Shown in pieces: positions 10,053-21,400 of a stretch of DNA of 37,500 nt (position 1 is the stretch's first letter; each line of letters starts with the position of its first letter). The DNA is from Tubiluchus corallicola. Taxonomy: Eukaryota > Priapulida > Priapulimorpha > Priapulimorphida > Tubiluchidae. The stretch is taken from positions 1 through 37,500 of the forward strand of contig JAQGDQ010000909.1 in NCBI GenBank assembly GCA_030141605.1, given 5' to 3'. A program made the translations under genes and the position numbers. The notes beneath the pieces are model-generated. The model made no database searches, was not told the origin of the DNA, and saw nothing but the letters and a program-made list of their open reading frames with translations.

Positions 10053-10554
10053 GGAAGGCGATACAATGACGTTTAAAGTATAACATCAAAAACATATACA
10101 ATACAGGTCACAATTTGACATATAGAATCGAAACGTTATTGAAAAAGTTGCTAAATTATTTTATAGTCATCTACAGTTTGCTGATATCTTTACTTGTCTT
10201 CGAAGATTCGTAGAAGTTATTGACAAAGTGCACTACAACTGATAATTTTATCACTCATAAAACTTAAGAGAGAAAAATACCTACAAACGTTAGTAAAACA
10301 CCCACAGGTGTGATTTATACGTGTGAGAAAAATTCCAATTAAGTAGATGCAAACAAACTGTATTCTTGAAGCCTGAACAGAAGCAGAGTGAGAAACAGGA
10401 TGTAGATTTGCAGGATTTTCAGGATCACAAAACAATGACAGTGGCATTTCGCCTTCATCGTGCTGATAACTTGGTACTTCACAATCAAATAATGAAGCAA
10501 CCCACAGTTCTGATTTCAACCATTTCATGCTGCAGTTGCAATATAACGGACTAT

Positions 10555-11342
10555 CTGAAAAAAACGCGAAATTAAAACCCAAGTAACTGATTTTTCGTTA
10601 AAGAGAATGTGCACAATTCTTAATTTGAAAAAATTCAGCATGACCTTCCGGCTGTTTGAGAACCAGTGGTTTAGTTTATTGGCAGGTGGTCCAACTCGCA
10701 AGAGAGTAAAAATGTTATGAATAGTTCACACTTTGTTAGCTAAACACAATAACAACAACTCAAGACCGACACTTAAGATCCCACTCGTGATTCGAACCCA
10801 TATCTTTTGTCTCAAGGCATGCCCCGTAGAGGTACCTATGAGAAACTGATTCAGTTTCTAAACTACTAACATCTGTGTACTACTACCTCACCGCTCGATT
10901 AGGAGTACTAGTTTGGGAATTGTTGAAGTAAATCTGCTTTAAATAAAGAACAGAAAACCAACAAGTAAAGCCAGGCGTCACAAACTGCTTTGCGAGTTAC
11001 TGTCAGTAAGTTATCACTGACTCTCTGACAGTTGCTGCCAGTTGATTTCCTGTCACGTGTGAACGCTTCGGCAAGTTACTTTCAACATTTCTCGCAGTGA
11101 ATAGTGAAGTGAGAATCAGCTCGCGATTACTGTCGGAGAGTAACTCGAGTCTGAACATGCTCGCAAATTGAATTTACTTGACAAAAAATCTAACTAGTCT
11201 GAATGCACTATTAGAGTCACACAACAGTAATATTGACCAATTGTTTTAATTTGTTTTAACAATTTTAATTGAACAATTTTATCCTTTCGTCATCCTGCAA
11301 ACAGGCTAGTTATCCAGTCTAAAAATTGGAAAATGAACTCAC
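10555..11342 (-). other. Intron 4 of copy A, with tRNA-like B box
   Basis: The 788-nt intron differs from those of B and C in its middle. Near 10790 the minus strand reads GGTTCGAATCACGAG, a perfect polymerase III B box, but I could not fit a convincing A box at normal distance. It may be a decayed tRNA-derived SINE. A GC-richer patch follows at about 10975-11160. Confidence 0.3.
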
Positions 11343-14300
11343 CTGTTAAATGTAGTAATATATCTGTGGGATTTCTTTGTTTGTGAAGTATTGGCTTTTG
11401 CATGTATTGAATGTTTGTCCCTATGAAGATGATTGATGCAATCTTATAGTTGTTGGACAGGTCCAGGTCTGCATTTACTAGCTGTTTACAATCAGTGATG
11501 ATTATCTGTTTTACTTTATAAACCTAAGGCTTTTGGATGAATTGCCTTTAACTTGTCATTATGAGAAATCGTTATGCTTGATTCGATATGACCATACATT
11601 GCATTTGCTCCTAATTCTTCTAAATCAGACTGCATGATAGTCAACTCAGCCACGTATTTTTTATCAAGAAATTTTGCAGGCAGCTGCTTCGACTTGTAAT
11701 TCAAAATGTTAAGCGTCTCCATTTCGCATGGCAACACCTTCCAAATCAAAGTTAGTTTTTCCTCGAACAGCTGTGCATCAAGCTCACCACATACAACATT
11801 GCATTCACCAAGTGCAGACCACGCCTTTGAGTCCCAAGACCTGCATTCTGCCATGGGAACATCACATGGATAAAATGAGACACTTGTTGGCGTTACTGGA
11901 GGCGGTATCAGTGTGCTTGTTGTTGCATCACATTGTGCGATGTCTGCATTAGAAAGCCACCTATTTGAGCATTCCTCTTTGCAACGAAGCCATCCCCCAA
12001 CAGGTGGAACAATCCTGCAGTCGTATTTGTAACAATATGAGCATTTAACAGTAGAATCTTTCCAATTTCTGCCTCGTGCCCAGAAGAGAGTGCATCCACA
12101 TGGAACAGAATTGCCTGAAAAAATATTGTAGTGATATACAATTGTTGGATTCCCTAAAAATTGAAGATACCTCTTAAAAAACAACATGCTCCCTTCAAAA
12201 GCTTTTGTTGCTTACCTGCTAATTCTAGTGAAATTAACTGGGATGGCCTGGACGGGTGCAGCTTTGGCATATCCAGGTGTTCCAGTCCTGTTTTTCTTAT
12301 GTCAATCTTACTTATCATCAAATTGTTTGATAAATCTAGATTTGCTGTTTTTAGTTTTGGACAAGTGTAGATTATGATTCGTTTGACGGTGTTTATTCGT
12401 TCAAATGCCTTGGGAAAAATTTTTGTTAACTTTTGGAGACGTTTCAACTTTATTGCTTCATTAACGGTGCCATAAATTGATGCATCGTTAAGTTGCTCAA
12501 TTTCGGAATCCACAATTTCAAGTTCATCAACGTTCTTTGAATTCAAGAAATTTCTAGGCAGTTCCTTGCCTTGGTAATTAGCAATACAAAAGCGTCGTGT
12601 CCAGTAAGGCAGTGAACTTAATATCAGTGTCAGATCAGCTGCTTAGATTTTTTCGTAATAACCGCAAGCAACAAAACATCCTCCTCGTTCATCCAGGAAT
12701 TCCACTACAATACATCGGTGAAGTTCGATTCCACAGTCTGCCTTCATGCATCCAATAAATTCTCCAATTTGTATTTCGTTTATCGTATGCTTTCTCGGCG
12801 GTGTCTCACAGTCAATTTGTGAATCTCTCCAGTTTCTGGTTTTTGTCCACTCCATGCTGCAATTACAGTACAGTGGATTATCTGAAAGTGGAAGATCACG
12901 GATTAGAATATTGTAATTGTAAAGTGGCTACTTTTGCTCAAAGCTTCCTTTTTTTATCTGCAAAGCATAAACAGGTTGAGGTGTTTCGAAACTAAAAACA
13001 ACTTTCAACTCCTAGATTCAGTACTTCTTTCTGATTGGCCAACTCTAATATTTCTCGTTACCCTCAGCCAGGTCACCATTCCACGAATGTACACAAATTT
13101 CGTTATTCATTAGTTGTTAGTTGAGTGTTGATTGGGCTCGTGACTCCCAAACAAAAAGCGAGCTTCTCTTACACTAATACACCCAGCAAAAATATCCACG
13201 ACCTTCATATTGCAAGTTTTGTTCTATGCACAATGATAGTCACAAAGCACAATGAGACAAGCACACAACAGTTGTTCTCGTTAATTAAAATAATTTTGGT
13301 GCAAACAGAACACGAGATGTGAGGTAATGAGATTCACTGTACTGGCAGAGATTTCTTAGCTACCATCGCTATGGCTAGATGTTCCCTCAAGAAAGGAAAA
13401 TCCTGGGATATGACAGGATACTGTGTTGGTCTAGGTGACTCAGTGTTTGTCCGTCCATTGCACTTACTTGACCTAGATTACTTATCTGTGGTTGCAAAGT
13501 GTGCACCAAAGTTACAATCTATGGTGGCAGAGCTGTCATGCAATAAACAAAAGCAATTCTTTTCGCTAACATTACTTACCCCGTCTACTTACCTAGTGAT
13601 ACTTTGGTTACTACTACATACCTGTAAGAGACAGGATCACATCTTCTGGCATCGTCTGACTATGCATGACAGGCATGTCCATGCGCTGTAGTCCAGTTTC
13701 CGATATTACAATATTAGTAATCCTGTGATTATAGGATAAGTCCAAGTTTAGAGTAGTCAGCTTTTTGCAACCGATTATGTGAATACTTCTAACATATTCC
13801 ATACTGCTAAATGCTTTTGAGTTGATATAAGTTAGGTTGTCATTGTTTATTAACCATAAGGAAGATGTAACATTGGCATGTAGAAACGAGGCTCTCAGGC
13901 GTTCCATACTTAACTGGTGTATCTGTAGCACACTAAGTGACTTTTTTTCTAAGAACGGTCTCGGAAAGTGGATTTCTACATAATTCCACAACTCAAAATG
14001 TTCCACATAAGCGGGCAAACCAGCACTTACCATCTGTACATTGTATAAATAAAGCCAGGAAAATTTACCACACACTATCCTGCATGGATTTCTGTTGACA
14101 ATTACACAGATGATTGGTGGTATTTCATCACCACACAAATTTGGCAATTGTGGAGCAGGTGTTGATGGTGGATACATTGTTGTAGGTCCTGTTGGAATGC
14201 CATAACACAGGTAGTCAAAATCTTCCAGCCTCATGCGAGATGTTGATGGTTCTTTACATTGTATAATGGAACGTTTCCAGTTCAGTTCCTTTGTCCATCG

Positions 14301-14459
14301 CATGGAGCAATTACATATCAGTTTATTATCTAAAAACACAAATGAATGTTTCAGTTACAAGGTAGATCTTTAGGCTTATATTTAAAATTAAAATAAAGAC
14401 TGATTTTAAGTAAAGAGCATTGTTATTGTTATTGTGTTACCAGCCTTCCTTCTTGTCTT

Positions 14460-14532
14460 CATTGTCGCCATCCTCCTCCTCGTCATCTTCATCGTCATTA
14501 TCGTGCATCATCATCATCATCATCATCATCAA

Positions 14533-14573
<41 letters not shown>

Positions 14574-14577
14574 CAAT
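14460..14577. repeat. CAT/CAG triplet repeat in intron 1 of copy A
   Basis: On the plus strand (CAT)n with CAA interruptions is followed by (CAG)7 at about 14551-14571. Intron 1 of copies B and C has related CAT-rich tracts at the same place, so the repeat predates the duplications. Confidence 0.9.
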
Positions 14578-15558
14578 CGCTATTGTTATTTTTAAAATCG
14601 TTATCATTATCATTATCATAATTGTCATTCTCAGTACCACTTTTGTGGTTGATGGTGAACAAAGTGTCTAGTAAACATGCCATCTGTCATGTCAGCATGA
14701 AGCATCTTGTTTAGATTCCGCCTACGTTCTAACTTTTCCACATTTCGCTTTTTACAAATTCAGTTTCCAGTTTTACTAATTGTGGGTTTTTAACATCATT
14801 ATTAATAATCTCGACATTAAGATTAAAAGTAACTGACCTAAAATGCATACTAATAGTGCGCCTTTTGGTCAGTAGTGTGCTTTTTCTTAAGAAATAATTA
14901 ATAGTCTAATTGAGTGTTAGAGAAACTTACCCAAGAAATACAGAGATGCTTTCCCAGGTGACATGCTTGGATGAAAACTTGGTTTTGCTAAAAAATCTGT
15001 AGCCGTTTTCGCTATAGTTAGCATCAAAAGCTTGGGATTTTCAGAAAAGTCCAGACTTTGTATATCCAAATAACTTGAGTAGGTAATATGCAAAGTTGAG
15101 AGATTCGCCAACTTGGCAAAAGCTCTAGGATGCAAGGATTTCAATTCGTAATTAAAGTGTATGTACAAAGTTCTAACATCTCCAAGGAAAGCATTTTCTC
15201 CAATTGTTTCAAGTTTAGGAGAAAATTGAAACAGCAGTTCAGTCACTTGTTTTCCTTCAAGAAATCGTACAGGTAGCTCAGAGTTCTGATAGGTACATAT
15301 TAGCAGCTCATATACATCATTTGGCTCCTGCTGCATTATATAGTGGAGCACTGCAGCACTCAGTGATACATTTTCTCCACACCAAACGTGGCATTGTATA
15401 CCACTTGGTGTGTAAATAGTCACATGTGTTTCGAAAGAACAGTTACTGTTGCATTTCACTTTCCATTGAGGGCCACATGGAAGCTTTTTGATTTTGGAGT
15501 TTGAGTAAGCAGTTGGAACCACTATGCAAAGTGATATCATTACAAGATAGCTGAGCAT

Positions 15559-18490
15559 GCCACACAAGAAGTCATTAAATTACAGTAAATAAAAATCATT
15601 CTCAATTAACTATGTAGGCAAATCGTTTTCAATGCGCTAAATTAGAGATCTACCTTGAGCTGGTTTCAAAATAAATTTTTGTCGAATTTTATTCAAGAAC
15701 AATAGAAGAAAAAGAGGCATGAATTCATTGTTACAGAGACAATGACATCATCCATTGGTTGGAATAAACTACAGAGCCAGGAAAGTTACAGAGTTTGTTA
15801 TATTTATGCTTATGTTGTTCATAAACAATGAAGTTTGATGAGTCCAAGCAGTTGGCTAATTCTTTGGCAAAAATGAACTACTAATACCTCGAACAAAAAT
15901 TTGGAGTGATACATTATATGACAGAAGCATAGAAACGACACCATTCCTTATACATCATATGACAGAAGCATAGAAACAACACCATTCCTCACACATCATA
16001 TGACAGAAGCATAGAAACATCACAATTCCGTATACATCATATGACAGAAGCATAGAAACATCACCATTCCGTATACATCATATGACAGAAGCATAGAAAC
16101 AACACCATTCCTCACACATCATATGACAGAAGCATAGAAACAACACCATTCCTCGCACATCATATGACAGAAGCATAGAAACGACACCATTCCTCACAAA
16201 TCATATGACAGAAGCATAGAAACATCACCATTCCGTATACATCATATGACAGAAGCATAGAAACAACACCATTCCGTATACATCATATGACAGAAGCATA
16301 GAAACGACACCATTCCTTATACATCATATGACAGAAGCATAGAAACAAAACCATTCCGTATACATCATATGACAGAAGCATAGAAACGACACCATTCCTC
16401 ACACATCATATGACAGAAGCATAGAAACGACACCATTCCTCACACATTATATGACAGAAGCATAGAAACGACACCATTCCTCATACATCAGTGTTAAAGA
16501 AATGGAATACAAACAGAATATATATTCAAATTGCAAAGCAATGGTCAGAATAACAATTCGTTTGCAATATTCATTCAAAATTGAAGACAATGATTAGAAT
16601 ATTAAGACGTATAAAACACTGTCATTATTCATTGCCGAACAAAGAAAAATGTCCGAAAGGGTACAAATGTGTAGAGGACAAGTTTCAGCCCAAAACAATG
16701 CCCTCCCAAATGTAATAGAAGAATCTTTATTTTATAAATTAATGAGATCAGTTTGTCAAGAGAGTCATATTGTTGTTACTGCAGGACATTTTAAACTAAT
16801 TTTGAATAGCACATCATGTGCAATTTTATACAAAAATCTGAAGGAAGGTTTTATAGGATTTCTAAATCATAAATCAAAAATATTCTAAAACGTTTGTAAA
16901 GTTCATGTTTGATTAATTGGGCAACAATTTATGTTAATTTTTTTTCAAGACTTTTCGTACTTTTTGATACGGTCACTTTAGTTAACCTGACATAAATTCT
17001 TCGTTATTACTAATTACGTCATAGCAGTCTTAATAGCATTATTATTTATATGTATCGAGTATCATTCTAGCTGTGCATACAGTTGTCATGCCTAATAAAA
17101 TCTAATCAGTTATACATAAATTAAACGTTTATATGACAGCATTTCTTTCCCTAGAAGGAATCGATCAATAGAGCAAAACAGTCACTAACAAATTCTCTGA
17201 TAAATTTCATTTTTTGCTGTCCTCCCAGCTTACATGTTTTCTTAACAAAAAATCGTGACGAGAAAAATTTCTGCTCGCCTTCACTACAAGGTATTTGTTA
17301 AGGTCAGGTTCTGGCCTTAACATGTAGGTGGCAGCACCTATGTGAATTTACTTGTAATTTTACCTGTGAAGTTGTAAATTAGGTTGTGCCTCGCTAAACA
17401 CGCTTACAGAAGCCTCAGTAAATGTTAAATAATGTTTAGATAAATTTTCAAGTAATTATTTGTAGCGTCTCTACCTGATTTGCAGCAAATCAGTATGACG
17501 TTCCAAGGATGTATTAGGTTGTTATAACCGCACGATGTGAGTAATATTTACTTTTATTATCTTAAATTATAATAATTAGATCATTATAAGTTTGTAAGCA
17601 GTGAAAGCAGTCAAATTTATTATTTTCAGTTTTTTAAATTTTTCAGAAATAAAGATTTCTGAGTAAACCATATGCTATGAAGGAAATTCTTTTGTGTTCC
17701 CATCACAGTATCACCATCCAGTTTGGTTACTTACAATTGCTCCAGTAAGTTACAGTCCTTCCAGGTCTCCAGCTACTAACACCTTTTTTCCAATAAAAAA
17801 ATTCTGATAAGTACAGTTCGTCCTTGCTATCGACACATGGTTAACGAGGATGGTTTTAGAGAGCTTCGGTCTTCATTGCTCTCCCACTCTTAACATATTT
17901 TCATTAAAATATTCTTTCATAAAGAAGTGGAACCAAACTTGTCATTGATTAGTTCTACTCCAACGAAGATTAATTTCTGCTGGAAAAAGAAACGCTAAAA
18001 ATGAACAAATGACCTGAACTCCATTTTGTTCTTTTGCTTTTACACAAAATTTGTTAAATTTGGATAAAATGCCAAAATGAAAATCAGAGAACAAAGTCTA
18101 CGCTGCATATTTGTCAGAATTTGTCACATGTTTATTATGGATATACACGTCAAGGTTTGATGTTGTGTCTGTGGTTTAAATTGTTGAGTTTGACTTGTGT
18201 CATTGTGTTCTTGATAAGGTTTTTTGTAGCACCATACGTGTGTGTAATTGTATCTTTATAATCAATGTGTGCCCTGTGTAATTTGTAATTGTGAATCCCA
18301 ATAAATATATAAACATAATATATAAATATAATATATAAATATAATATATAAACATAAATATACATTTAATATCCTTGTTATCTAACATATCGAGAAGTAA
18401 GTTGACAAAATGCCTTACAGCACACAGTTTAATCAAAGTGAGTTAAAGTGAAAGGTAGAGTAGAAGCATTCACAAATTTTGGCCAAATAC
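15559..18490. other. Intergenic region between copies A and B
   Basis: No gene is supported. Much of it aligns with the upstream regions of B (24944-26640) and C (33047-33560), for example GAACAAAGAAAAAT followed by GTAGAGG and CAAAACAATGCC. The duplication unit therefore included the promoter. About 500 bp around 17290-17810 have no counterpart upstream of B. A 41-bp minisatellite (15910-16489) and an ATATATAAA-rich patch (18298-18362) are present. Confidence 0.65.
15910..16489. repeat. 41-bp minisatellite, 14 copies, upstream of copy A
   Basis: The unit contains CATATGACAGAAGCATAG, then AAAC, then ACACCATTCC and a variable CTCACACAT or GTATACAT end. Fourteen copies of GACAGAAGCATAG are counted. 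The array begins about 350 bp upstream of the copy A start codon. Copy B has one diverged version of the unit near 25300-25330. Confidence 0.97.
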
Positions 18491-21400
18491 CTATAAGGCT
18501 ACACGTTTGATGAATAAAAAGAAATAAACACATTGTATTTTTGAAGCTTGACTAGCAGTAGAATGTACAATGAGATGTCGATTTGCAGGATTCTCGGAAT
18601 CACAAAACAAAGAGAGTGGCATTTCACCTTTGTCGTGCTGAAAACTTGGTACTTTACAATCAAATACTGAAGCAACCCAATATTCTGACTTCAACCATTT
18701 CATGCTACAGTTGCAATATAACGGACTATCTGAAAAAAACGCGAAATTAAAAGCCAAGTAACCAGAGAATGTGCACAATGCTTAATTTGAAAGATTTCAG
18801 CATTAGCGTGTGACTTTTTAGCATCTTCTACATCAGCTTAGACAACCAACTTGAGCCTTAATTATTGTGGTTTTCAGTTCAGACCTCTATAAGCCACTCA
18901 GTGTCAAGGCACACTTAACGTGCATGGTTAACAATGTGCTTCCGTAGGCTTCCGAAAAACCCATCTAACTACTTAAGAGGCACTAGTTCATGGCAGCAGC
19001 ACTACTGCACCAAAAACCAGGCGCTGATAGTTATTACAAGCAAATACACCCTCCTTAGAGGAACACAAAAGTTGTATTCAATTATACTGAGTTAAATTAA
19101 ACGAACATTTATTTACATAGTGCTTTAGTGATTGATTTCTTTCAACATTTTTAACAGTCAGATTGTAACAATTTTTATTGTATATTTTTCTCTTTTCCTT
19201 GCTTAGCAAAATCTTGTATCCAGTAGATTTTTTTGCTACTTGTCCAAAATAAAATTTCGAAAACCAAACTTACCTTTTAAAAATAATAATATATCTCTAG
19301 CATTTCTCCGTTTGTGAAGCATCGGTTTTTGCATGTGTTGAATGTTTGTCTGTGTAAAGATGATTGATGCAATCTTGTCATTGTTGGAGAGGTCCAGATC
19401 TGCACTTACTAGCTGTTTACAATCGATGATGATTATCTGTTTTATGGATTTCAATTTGTAAAAGGCTTTTGGATGAATTGTTTTCAACTTGTCATTGTGA
19501 GACAACGTGACACTTGACATGAAGTAACCATATATATCATTCTCTCCTATGTCTTCTATATCAGACTGCATGATAGTCAACTCAGCCACATCCTTTCTAT
19601 CAAGAAATTGTGCAGGTAGCTGCTTCGACTTGTAATTCAAAATTTTCAATGTCTGCACCCAGCATGACAATGCCTTCCAAATCAAAATTAGTTTTTCCTC
19701 GAACAACTGTGCATCGAGCTCTCCGCATACAACATTGCACTCACCAAGTCGAGACCACGCCTTTGAGTCCCAAGACCTGCATTCTGCCATGGGAACATCG
19801 CATGGATAAAATGAGATACTTGTTGGCGTTCCTGGAGATGGTATCAGTGTGCTTGTTGTTGCATCACATTCTGCAATGTCTTCATTAGAGAGCCACCTTG
19901 TTATGCATGCCTCTTTGCAATAAAGCCACCCCCCAACAGGTGGAACAATCCTGCAGTCGTATTTGTAGCAATATGAGCATTTAACAGTAGACTCTTTCCA
20001 GTTTCTACCTCGTGCCCAGAAGAGAGTGCATCCACATGGAATAGAATTGCCTGAAAAACATGGTAGCGATTTTAAAAGCCTGCTGGGAAAGAATAAAATT
20101 CTTCAGATTATTCAGATTATTAGGATTATTCAATAATTTATCTGCCTTTTTCTGACAAAACAGCGTTGACTTTTAGAGAGCTAACTTTCCCTAAACAAGT
20201 ACTAACAGCCATTCCTTATATAAACATATTTTATTTTCACAAAAGCCTGATGAACAGTTCTTAAGAATGAGGAGGCCTTATATAAAGTTGAGACATTTTG
20301 CAATCAGATACCAATATTTTAAAACAGTGAGTCAACTGCAGCATAGCTATTCAAACTTTTACTAATGTTTACTGAATCGTTTAGTTGCTTTTATAAATTC
20401 ATGTACTATTTGAAAAGTAGTTTTATTCTAGTCAGGATTAATAAGTAAATTTCTATGTCATAGTGCATCAGTTTTAGGTTTTGCTTTAATTCGTTAATAA
20501 ATTCATGTACTATTTGAAAAGTACATGAATTTGTGTATTTGTAGTAATGCAAAGTAATGCATTTGAAGCAAAAGTAATGCTTTTGAATTGTTGCCATCCT
20601 GGCAACCATGTTTGTAGAGATCGTAGTTCAAGTTGGAAATTTTTTCACTTACCTGCTAATTCTAGCGAAATAAACTGGGATGGAAAATCTCAACCTCAAA
20701 CGCATGTGATGAATGTTATATGGTAGGGTACAAAGAGAATAAGACTTTGTTTGGTGTCTTGAAAAAATTGAGATGTTTCTTAGCTGTGTGGAAAAAAGCA
20801 CTGATGGTAGGAGTTGTTCTTAGATAAGAGGATAAATTGTTCCAGTCGAATGCGGTTGCAGGAAAGAAAGACGACCGGAAGTCATTGCAGCAAACTTGAT
20901 ATAAAGATAAATTGTCATGGTTTCTCAACAAATATGCAGATATATCTCTAATAATTGGGGTCAGTAACTCAAGAAAGAAGGAGAAATGTGATTTACAATT
21001 TTATGAATTGTGCTTAATTGAGGAAATATATTAACATGAGTGGGTATTGTCACTTTTGCAAACAATGTCAAATGTTGACATGACTATATTTAATCTGTTC
21101 CTTTTTTTTCTTATTAAATTTTTGTGGATTGGTGTTGCATTATGGTGGGCACTTCGTCGAAACATCAACGTAGGGCCTCTTGAGCCATGAAGGATTTGTG
21201 AATTTATGAGCTCTCTTAACCCTCGTGCTTAATTATGCTTTCATGTACGTAGTCGCAAAGCTAAAAATGTCTATTGATATTATTTTTATCACAACAATTT
21301 TTTTCTGTAAATTTAAAATCCAATGTTGCTTAATAAACATGACTGAAATTACTTCATTCTGCAACTCAATTTTTACTCAAGTTTTGACTGCTTCATCCCA

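Larger units (their letters stand above)
10217..15558 (-). pseudogene. LRR paralogue A, five exons, disabled
   Basis: The gene structure matches copies B and C. Exons in order are 15558-14931 (628 nt), 14329-13622 (708), 12881-12216 (666), 12114-11343 (772) and 10554-10217. Splice sites are intact (GTAAGT, GTATGT, GTAAGC, GTGAGT; all AG acceptors). Two lesions break the frame. A TAA at 12645-12643 in exon 3 stands where C reads TAT (GYYEKI then stop). Exon 4 has a 5-bp deletion near 11525 relative to B and C (772 versus 777 nt). The signal peptide (MLSYLVMISLCIVVP), N-caps and CxC C-caps are otherwise preserved and sequence identity to C is very high, so inactivation is recent or polymorphic. 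The last exon also reads on about 30 residues past where B and C stop. A sequencing error could explain one lesion but hardly both. Confidence 0.85.

Noticed and set aside
14420-14683. Asp-, Met- and Ser-rich frames in intron 1 of A (and the like in B and C)
   Set aside because: Low-complexity CAT triplet repeats within introns, not conserved as protein between copies.
15910-16489. Possible CRISPR-like array
   Set aside because: The units are contiguous 41-bp repeats without unique spacers, in an animal genome; it is a minisatellite.
16649-16888. 79-residue frame upstream of copy A
   Set aside because: The homologous DNA upstream of B and C has indels and stops in this frame, so it is not maintained as coding.
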